In this document: one piece after another, positions 1 through 5,132 of the stretch
Position numbering within the stretch: position 1 is the stretch's first letter
Layout: the number at the start of each line of letters is the position of its first letter
NCBI GenBank assembly: GCA_937959175.1
Contig: CALGAS010000138.1
Location: 1-8,425, forward strand
DNA length: 8,425 nucleotides
Source of the DNA: an uncultured bacterium
GTDB lineage: Bacteria; Planctomycetota; Planctomycetia; Pirellulales; UBA1268
Reading direction: 5' to 3'
Notes under the pieces: model-generated
What the model saw: the letters and a program-made list of their open reading frames with translations, nothing else
Told to the model about the DNA's origin: nothing
Database searches by the model: none
Made by a program: the position numbers and the translations under genes

Positions 1-1428
1 GAGCAGCACGGCCCCGAGCGACCGCGGGGAGACCCCCATGGCGAGCAAGCGGGCGACCGCATCGGTCGCATCGCTCGCCTTGAGGCTGACCAGCACGAGC
101 TTGCCCTCGCCGGCCAGCTTCACCAGTTCCACCACCAACTGCGGATCACGGACGTCGCGCGCCACGATCGCCGAAGGATATTCCCGCAGAGCCTCGGCGA
201 GGGCCGCGGTGGCCGGGACGCCGGTACGGGTGTCGAACGTCACCGGCTTGACGTTCTGGATCTCCCGGGCGGGACGGGCGGCATCCTCGAGCGAGACGAA
301 GTCCCGCAGCAGCCGATCAGCTGCCTCGACCGCCATGTCGAAGGTTGTGGTCAGGCCCGAGCCAGCCGGGCCCGAAAACAGGATCAGACCCCGCTCAACA
401 GCCAGGAGCTCCGCCAGCCGGGCGGCGATCGGCGCCGGCATACCGAGGTCGGCAAGCGTTTTGAAGGTTGCCGCCGGGGCCTCGATCTTGATGACGAGAT
501 GCTCGACCGGTTCCTTACCTGACGCGGACCGGATGGAAAGTTTGCAGTTGCGAGGCTTCCCGTCGACCAGGAGGGCAAACCGGCCGCCGCCGGCGGTGGC
601 CTTCGCCGGCAGGCCACAGAGGGCCTTGAGGGCTGCCGCCATCGCCTCGCCAACACCGCGACTCGAGGGCACGGCATCGACCCACTTCTCCTTTTCCCGG
701 CGGCTCTGCGGCGGCTGCCGTACCTTCGGCTTGCCCACCACACCGTCGACTTCCTGCCGGATCGTCGTCTCGGCGGCGATTTCGGCAGCCAGCGTGGTCG
801 CCCTCGCCACCACGGCCGCCAGCAGCTGGCTGCGAGCCTCTTCGAAGCCGGGCAGGTCGCGGGCCGCAGCGAGCCGGGCGTCGTTTTCAGCCGAATCCTT
901 GCCGCCGGCGGCTGCCAGCTCCACCGTCGGCAAGAGGTCGGCCTCGTTGAGCGGTTCGCTGATCTCGATCCCGATCGGTGCCAGGAGTCGGGCGAGGACG
1001 CGACGGGCGTGACCCGGGGTGAGGATCTGCTCGTTCGGCGAGACCTGCCGATTTCGTGCCACTGCGTAGATTCCCACGGGCACCAGCCAGGCCAGCAGCA
1101 TCAGGGCCATGCTGGCGAGGACGGAGGGAATCCACCAGGCCAGCACCGCTGCCAGCGGCAGCGGCAGGCCGCAGACGGTGCTCCAAAACGCTGGACGGAT
1201 GCCGCGCTTGGTCGCATCGCGAGACACCCAGTCGACGGTTCGGACCCAGGCCACCACCAGCAGCCACCAGCCAAGGGCCGGCAGCACCGCCAGCCCGCCG
1301 CCGGAGTCTCGCCAGTCGGCTCCTACCGGCGGCATCGGGGTGGGCCAGCCCTCATCCGCCCAAGCCGCCGCGGGAACGAGCAGATTGCCCGCCGGGACGA
1401 TGAGGCCGATCGGCAGCCAGCGGCTCAT
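1..1428 (-). CDS. Membrane-anchored PilB/GspE-like protein with degenerate ATPase motifs (partial, C-terminus beyond left edge)
   Basis: The frame stays open from ATG 1428 to the window edge, giving 476 residues with no stop. Residues about 5-23 form a hydrophobic N-terminal segment that could be a signal peptide or anchor. Further hydrophobic stretches lie near 44-63 and 81-124 and are probably two or three membrane spans. Residues about 220-315 resemble the PilB/GspE N2 domain (RQEVDGV near 224-230, GGRF near 281-284). The ATPase domain follows, with a P-loop at 353-361 reading GPAGSGLTT. Leu359 sits where the catalytic lysine should be. The Asp-box equivalent is SLEDAA (379-384). The Walker B region (415-428) reads REYPSAIVARDVRD, against REDPDIILVGEMRD in the neighbouring PilT. 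The His-box position reads SLKASD (448-453), without histidine. The start has a good ribosome site (GGAG 1439-1436, 7-nt spacer) and overlaps the pilT stop by one base (TGATG). By family it should relate to type IV pilus or type II secretion assembly. Loss of ATP hydrolysis is inferred. Membership of the family is fairly sure, the exact role is not. Confidence 0.82.
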   Translation of the reverse strand, partial: MSRWLPIGLIVPAGNLLVPAAAWADEGWPTPMPPVGADWRDSGGGLAVLPALGWWLLVVAWVRTVDWVSRDATKRGIRPAFWSTVCGLPLPLAAVLAWWIPSVLASMALMLLAWLVPVGIYAVARNRQVSPNEQILTPGHARRVLARLLAPIGIEISEPLNEADLLPTVELAAAGGKDSAENDARLAAARDLPGFEEARSQLLAAVVARATTLAAEIAAETTIRQEVDGVVGKPKVRQPPQSRREKEKWVDAVPSSRGVGEAMAAALKALCGLPAKATAGGGRFALLVDGKPRNCKLSIRSASGKEPVEHLVIKIEAPAATFKTLADLGMPAPIAARLAELLAVERGLILFSGPAGSGLTTTFDMAVEAADRLLRDFVSLEDAARPAREIQNVKPVTFDTRTGVPATAALAEALREYPSAIVARDVRDPQLVVELVKLAGEGKLVLVSLKASDATDAVARLLAMGVSPRSLGAVLL

Positions 1429-2588
1429 CAGGACACTCCGATGCCCTTGAGGGCCATCGTCAGCGCCTCGCGGTTGGGGGCGATCTCGAGGGCATCCTTG
1501 CGATCGATGAGATCCTGATCGATGAGGCTCTTGAGGCTCATCGTGAAGTCCTGCATCCCGTCGCGGTGCGATTTGCGAATGTGCTCCGGAAGTTCGTCGT
1601 CGTCTCCCTCAAGCACCAGTTTTCGGACCATCACATCAAAGAACATGATCTCCACCGCCGGAACCCGGCTGACACCCAACTCCTTGGCCTTGGGTCCTTC
1701 GGCCTTGACGAGCTTCTGGGCCACGATCCCCTTCATGTTGTTGGCGATCGCGCTCCGCAGGGCGCCATGCATCTCCTCGGGAAAGAGATCGAGAATCCGC
1801 CCGATCGTGGTGGCGGCGCTGGAAGCGTGGATCGTGCCGAACACGAGGTGCCCTGTCTCGGCGGCGTGGATCGCCGTCATGAAGGTCTCCTCGTCCCGCA
1901 TCTCGCCGACGAGAATGATGTCAGGGTCTTCGCGAACCGCATGCTTCATCCCGATGGCGAAGTCTTTGACGTCCTGGCCGATCTCGCGCTGGTTGATCAG
2001 GCACTTGTCTTCGGTGAAGACAAACTCGATCGGATCCTCGAGCGTGAGAATGTGCTTGCGATGATGCTGATTGATGTGCTGCAGCATCGAGGCGATCGTG
2101 GTGCTCTTGCCCGATCCCGTGACACCGGCCAGGAGGATCATCCCCTGGTCGTACTCGCAGAGTCTGCCAATCGCCGGGGGCAGATGAAGACCCTCGAAGT
2201 TGGGGATCGAGTTGTTGACGCGGCGGGCCACCAGCCCGAGCGAACCCTGCTGGGTCAGCAGATTGACGCGAAACCGCCAACGAACCCCGTCGATCGTGGC
2301 GATGTGGGCGAAGTCGCAGCCCCCGTCGACCTCGAGAATCCGCTGGGTTCGTTCGTTGAGCATCGGCAGGCAGAGCCGCCGCATCTGCTCGTCGTCCAGC
2401 GGCGGTGTCTTGAGCGGCTGCAGCGATCCCTTGACCCGGATGATCGGCGGCTGACCAACCTTGAGATGGAGGTCGCTGCCCTGGAACTTGACCAACGCCT
2501 GAAAAAAGCGATCGATCTCGAGCCGGCTGGAGTCCGACGAGGGGGTGGCAGCAGACGTTGGTGGGGCCGCGATATCGGCAGTTGACAT
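1428..2588 (-). CDS. pilT: Type IV pilus retraction-type ATPase PilT (PilT/PilU family)
   Basis: This 386-residue protein is a hexameric cytoplasmic motor ATPase of the type that drives pilus depolymerisation and twitching. All hallmarks are present: the N-terminal motif FQGSDLHLKVG (35-45), Walker A GVTGSGKST (155-163), Asp box LTLEDPIE (181-188), Walker B DPDIILVGEMRDEE (221-234), His box GTIHAS (251-256) and the C-terminal PilT pattern ending NREALTMALKGI. Length is slightly above the usual 340-380 residues because of a Ser/Thr/Pro-rich N-terminal tail (about 1-22). I chose the ATG at 2588. An in-frame ATG at 2684 would add 32 residues of no family character and overlap hisF. There is no clear Shine-Dalgarno before 2588, so translation may be coupled to hisF, whose stop is 26 nt upstream. 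The stop overlaps the start of the PilB-like gene. PilU or another PilT paralogue cannot be excluded. Confidence 0.95.
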   Translation of the reverse strand: MSTADIAAPPTSAATPSSDSSRLEIDRFFQALVKFQGSDLHLKVGQPPIIRVKGSLQPLKTPPLDDEQMRRLCLPMLNERTQRILEVDGGCDFAHIATIDGVRWRFRVNLLTQQGSLGLVARRVNNSIPNFEGLHLPPAIGRLCEYDQGMILLAGVTGSGKSTTIASMLQHINQHHRKHILTLEDPIEFVFTEDKCLINQREIGQDVKDFAIGMKHAVREDPDIILVGEMRDEETFMTAIHAAETGHLVFGTIHASSAATTIGRILDLFPEEMHGALRSAIANNMKGIVAQKLVKAEGPKAKELGVSRVPAVEIMFFDVMVRKLVLEGDDDELPEHIRKSHRDGMQDFTMSLKSLIDQDLIDRKDALEIAPNREALTMALKGIGVS

Positions 2589-2614
2589 GGGCGGGACGGG
2601 TTGGCGGGGATCGG

Positions 2615-3391
2615 TCAGCCTGAAGGCGGCCTTACCGGGATGCCGTGCTCCTGGAAGACCTGCTTTACATCCCGAATCGTACACTCTCCAAAGTGGAAGA
2701 TACCAGCGGCAAGCGCTGCGTCAGCGCCTCCCTCCGAGACGGCGGCGGCCAGATGCTCGGGCCCGCCGGCCCCGCCGCTGGCGACCACCGGAATGCCGAC
2801 GGCCCGGCTGACAGCGGCGGTGATCTCGAGGTCGTAGCCGTCGCGGGTGCCGTCGCGGTCCATGCAGGTGAGCACGATCTCACCGGCCCCCAGCGACTCG
2901 ACCTTCTGGGCCCAGGCGACCGCCTCGAGGCCCGTGCCGACCCGTCCGCCGTTGACGAAGACCTCCCAGACCTCACGATTGTCCCGGATCACCCGTTTGG
3001 GATCGATGTTGACCACCGTCGCGCAGCTGCCGAGCCGGTCGGCCACCGCCGTGACCAGCTGGGGCGTCCGCACGGCAGCCGAGTTCATGCTCACTTTCTC
3101 CGCCCCCGCCTGGACCAGCTGGCAGGCGTCTCCGAGCGTGCGGATCCCGCCGCCGACCGTGAAGGGCATGAAGATCGCCTCGGAGACCCTGCGGACCATG
3201 TCGAGCACGATCTCGCGGCCCTCGTGGCTGGCCGTGATGTCAAGAAAGACGAGCTCGTCGGCCCCTTCAGCCTCATAGCGGGCCGCGACCGCGACCGGAT
3301 CGCCGGCATCCACGAGCTCGAGGAACTTGGTGCCCTTGACGACCCTGCCGCGGTCGACGTCGAGGCAGGGAATGATCCGTTTGGCAAGCAT
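2615..3391 (-). CDS. hisF: Imidazole glycerol phosphate synthase cyclase subunit HisF
   Basis: HisF is the (beta/alpha)8-barrel cyclase that uses ammonia from the HisH glutaminase to convert PRFAR into imidazole glycerol phosphate and AICAR, linking histidine and purine synthesis in the cytoplasm. The 258-residue product has the family's usual length and start (MLAKRIIPCLDVDRGRVVKG). The two catalytic aspartates fall exactly where expected: Asp11 in IPCLD and Asp130 in NIDPKR. Other signatures are FTVGGGIRT (77-85), EKVSMNSAA (98-106), LTCMDRDGT (174-182) and the phosphate-binding ASGGAGG (204-210). The open frame continues 80 codons upstream, but that part lies opposite or within thiG sequence in another frame and has no HisF character, so ATG 3391 is used. 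It follows the thiG stop by a single base (TGA-G-ATG). No hisH or other his gene is adjacent, so the glutaminase partner must be encoded elsewhere. Confidence 0.97.
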   Translation of the reverse strand: MLAKRIIPCLDVDRGRVVKGTKFLELVDAGDPVAVAARYEAEGADELVFLDITASHEGREIVLDMVRRVSEAIFMPFTVGGGIRTLGDACQLVQAGAEKVSMNSAAVRTPQLVTAVADRLGSCATVVNIDPKRVIRDNREVWEVFVNGGRVGTGLEAVAWAQKVESLGAGEIVLTCMDRDGTRDGYDLEITAAVSRAVGIPVVASGGAGGPEHLAAAVSEGGADAALAAGIFHFGECTIRDVKQVFQEHGIPVRPPSG

Positions 3392-3392
3392 C

Positions 3393-4265
3393 TCAGGATC
3401 CCGACCCGGCGAGTCGCCCCTCGTCAGGGCTCGAGGCGGTCGCGTAGAGCCGCCGGGGGATGCGGCCGGCGAGAAAGGCGTCGCGGCCGGCCCGGCAGGC
3501 ATCCCGCATGGCAGAGGCCATCCGGAGCGGATCGGCCGCCTGGGCGATCGCCGTGTTGAGCAGCACGCCATCGACGCCAAGTTCCATCGCCGCCGCGACG
3601 TCGCTGGCAGTGCCGACACCGGCATCGACAATCACCGGGTAGGCAGGATCGCCATCCTTGAGATACTCGAGGCAGATCCGCAGGTTGTTGGCGTTGAGAA
3701 TCCCCTGACCCGAACCGATCGGGCTGCCGGCCGGCATCACGGCGGCAGCCCCAAGCTGCTTGAGCCGCCGGGCCACCACCGGATCATCGCTGGTGTAGAC
3801 CAAGACGGTGAATCCATCGGCCACCAGTTGCTCGGTGGCAGCCAGGGTGCCGACCGGATCGGGCAGGAGCGTCTGCCGGTCACCGAGCACCTCGAGCTTC
3901 ACCCAATCGGCCGAGTCGCTCCCCATGTCGCGGAGCAGCTCCCGGCCCAGACGGGCCACCCGCACCGCCTCGCCGGCCGTGAAGCAGCCGGCGGTGTTGG
4001 GAAGCAGGCGGTAGCGCGCGGCGTCGAGATGGTCGAGGATGTTCTCCCCGGCGGCGTTGAGGAGCCGATCCCGCCGGACGGCCACCGTCACGCAATCGGT
4101 CCCGGAGCAATCGAGGCAGTGGGCCATCTCGGCGTAGGTGGCATATTTGCCGGTGCCGACGACGAGCCGGCTCTCCAGCCGCACGTCTCCGACCACCAGC
4201 GGCGGGTCGACCGCCAGTCGCTGCCCGGCATGATCAGTCGCCGCGTCGCTCACTTCAGCCACCAC
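3393..4265 (-). CDS. thiG: Thiazole synthase ThiG
   Basis: ThiG condenses 1-deoxy-D-xylulose 5-phosphate, dehydroglycine and sulfur from ThiS thiocarboxylate to form the thiazole phosphate moiety of thiamin. The 290-residue frame carries the TIM-barrel signatures: SRLVVGTGKY (32-41), TVAVRR (60-65), LLPNTAGC (87-94), the Schiff-base lysine Lys123 in WVKLEV (121-126), MPAGSPIGSG near 177-186 and the DAGVGTASD stretch near 214-222. It is longer than typical ThiG (about 255-270) at both ends. The start is GTG: candidates are 4265, 4262 and 4253. The first gives an 11-nt overlap with thiS, the last starts one base after the thiS stop. An unusual cysteine cluster (Cys50, Cys53, Cys58) sits just before the TVAVRR strand. 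The position directly after thiS fits a ThiS-ThiG complex. No thiH, thiO or thiF is present in the window. Confidence 0.96.
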   Translation of the reverse strand: MVAEVSDAATDHAGQRLAVDPPLVVGDVRLESRLVVGTGKYATYAEMAHCLDCSGTDCVTVAVRRDRLLNAAGENILDHLDAARYRLLPNTAGCFTAGEAVRVARLGRELLRDMGSDSADWVKLEVLGDRQTLLPDPVGTLAATEQLVADGFTVLVYTSDDPVVARRLKQLGAAAVMPAGSPIGSGQGILNANNLRICLEYLKDGDPAYPVIVDAGVGTASDVAAAMELGVDGVLLNTAIAQAADPLRMASAMRDACRAGRDAFLAGRIPRRLYATASSPDEGRLAGSGS

Positions 4266-4479
4266 CCACGAAGGTCACAAGTTCGATTCGCTCACCACCG
4301 CAGAGCCGGACCTTGGCCAGTCGGCTGCGAGGCACAACCTCGCCATCAACCTCGACTGCCAGCGGACGGCCTGCAAGCCCCGCTTCCTCGATGAGGACCG
4401 CGAGCGATCCGTCTCGGGGCAGCGGCTGCGGCTGGCCATTGACCGTGATCACCGGCGGCTCGCCGGCTCCGCCGCTCAC
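4255..4479 (-). CDS. thiS: Sulfur carrier protein ThiS
   Basis: ThiS is a small ubiquitin-like protein whose C-terminal glycine is adenylated and converted to a thiocarboxylate that donates sulfur to thiazole synthesis by ThiG. The 74-residue product shows the family pattern: an N-terminal beta strand with VITVNGQ (10-16), a helix around LAVLIEEAGL, the strand LAVEVDGEVVPRS, and the C-terminal tail IELVTFVGGG, which supplies the essential Gly-Gly terminus. The start is GTG at 4479, whose GTGA overlaps the TGA of the upstream gene by four bases, the classic layout of translational coupling. A second in-frame GTG (the codon for Val10) would shorten the protein and is less likely from the overlap geometry, although the first nine residues are Gly/Pro-rich and not typical of ThiS. 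The thiG start lies inside the end of this gene. Confidence 0.93.
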   Translation of the reverse strand: MSGGAGEPPVITVNGQPQPLPRDGSLAVLIEEAGLAGRPLAVEVDGEVVPRSRLAKVRLCGGERIELVTFVGGG

Positions 4480-5027
4480 GGCACCCGCGGGCCGCCGCCC
4501 CGCGGCCGCGCGATGTCGAGTGGAATCAGTTCGGCAATGGCGGCCTTGCCGGCCGTCGACTGCTGGGGCGACCAGGGAATGCCGTAGGCCACGGTGACGC
4601 CCGTCGAACCATCAGTCACGTAGAGCACGGACTGAGCCATCCGGTTTCCGGAGTTGCCCCCGAAGGATGCCCGGCCGGGCACGATCAGAAACCGCGGATT
4701 CTGTACCTGCCCCGGCTTGAAACCCAGATCCTTCAAGACGTTGTACCGGTAGGTGGTCATGAACTTCGCCGTGTTCGGGTTGAGCACACCGCCGGTGAGA
4801 TCGCCCGTCTCGAAGTCGAGCATGAAGAAGCCTTCCATGCTCATGTCGATCGGTGCTGTGCAGACGGCAAACGTCTCATCGGAGAGCGTCGACATCGCCT
4901 GGACCCGGGGCCAGGAGGCCACCGGCAGTCGACCTGGCATCATGCTCCCGGCCAGAAACGCGATGGCCGCAACCAGCATCGCGCCGGCCGGAGCGAGCAT
5001 CCTCTTGAGCGACACGTTTGAAGACAT
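4476..5027 (-). CDS. Conserved-looking anchored protein of unknown function, first gene of the thi-his-pil cluster
   Basis: I cannot assign a function to this 183-residue protein. The start at ATG 5027 is supported by a Shine-Dalgarno GGGAG at 5041-5037 with a 9-nt spacer. It is followed by a basic N-terminus (SLKRM) and a hydrophobic segment at about residues 11-28 (LAPAGAMLVAAIAFLAGSMM), which could be a signal peptide or single anchor. The rest would be periplasmic. It contains the phrases FFMLDFETGDLTGGVLNP, TYRYNVLKDLG, PRFLIVPGRASF and AQSVLYVTDGSTGVTVAYGI, which suggest a small beta-rich domain. From memory, proteins with this pattern recur as hypothetical proteins in planctomycetes, but I cannot verify that here. 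An upstream in-frame ATG at 5099 adds 24 residues without a ribosome site and is disfavoured. The stop overlaps thiS by four bases, so it is probably cotranscribed with the thiamin genes. Confidence 0.8.
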   Translation of the reverse strand: MSSNVSLKRMLAPAGAMLVAAIAFLAGSMMPGRLPVASWPRVQAMSTLSDETFAVCTAPIDMSMEGFFMLDFETGDLTGGVLNPNTAKFMTTYRYNVLKDLGFKPGQVQNPRFLIVPGRASFGGNSGNRMAQSVLYVTDGSTGVTVAYGIPWSPQQSTAGKAAIAELIPLDIARPRGGGPRVP

Positions 5028-5036
5028 GCAACGGGG

Positions 5037-5041
5037 CTCCC
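5037..5041 (-). promoter_or_regulatory. Ribosome binding site deciding the start of the 4476-5027 gene
   Basis: Read on the minus strand this is GGGAG, nine bases before ATG 5027. It supports that start over the in-frame ATG at 5099, which has no comparable site. The WD40 gene has an equivalent GGAG at 6756-6753 with the same 9-nt spacing. Confidence 0.6.
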
Positions 5042-5112
5042 TGGTTGAAGTGTTTTGCGCTGGCAAACGCCGCGGTGAAACCCGCAGGCCCTGCGCCATG
5101 GGGAGCAGCCTA

Positions 5113-5130
5113 CCGCCCCCGGCGGGGCGG
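5113..5130 (-). terminator. GC-rich hairpin just after the WD40 gene stop; possible terminator or processing site
   Basis: On the minus strand CCGCCCC (5130-5124) and GGGGCGG (5119-5113) form a perfect 7-bp stem with the 4-nt loop GCCG, beginning two bases after the TAG stop of the WD40 gene. There is no run of T after it, so it does not meet the standard for an intrinsic terminator. It may slow polymerase, protect the 3' end, or separate WD40 expression from the downstream cluster. In DNA of this composition a chance stem is possible. Confidence 0.35.
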
Positions 5131-5132
5131 GG

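Noticed and set aside
38..1012. Long plus-strand open frame of 324 codons
   Set aside because: It lies opposite the PilB-like gene. Its translation is Ser/Arg/Ala-rich without any family pattern, while the minus-strand frame gives a coherent P-loop protein.
1566..2585. Plus-strand open frame of 339 codons opposite pilT
   Set aside because: It is a shadow of pilT; the minus-strand product carries every PilT motif.
2589..2684. Longer pilT start at ATG 2684
   Set aside because: It overlaps hisF by about 70 bases and adds residues without PilT character; ATG 2588 fits the family better.
3392..3631. Longer hisF start giving 80 extra residues
   Set aside because: The extra part is read out of frame within thiG and the canonical MLAKRIIPCLD start is at 3391.
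4255..4268. Possible frameshift or fusion between thiS and thiG
   Set aside because: The short overlap is ordinary. ThiS ends properly with the functional Gly-Gly tail and ThiG has its own GTG start candidates.
2645..4394. Plus-strand open frames of 304 and 355 codons opposite hisF and thiG
   Set aside because: They are mirror frames of genes with exact catalytic residues, and have low-complexity Arg/Gly/His/Pro-rich content.
5028..5132. Possible promoter for the thi-his-pil cluster (TTGCCA-like hexamer in the gap)
   Set aside because: No matching -10 box lies at a suitable distance. A promoter here is likely but I cannot point to it.
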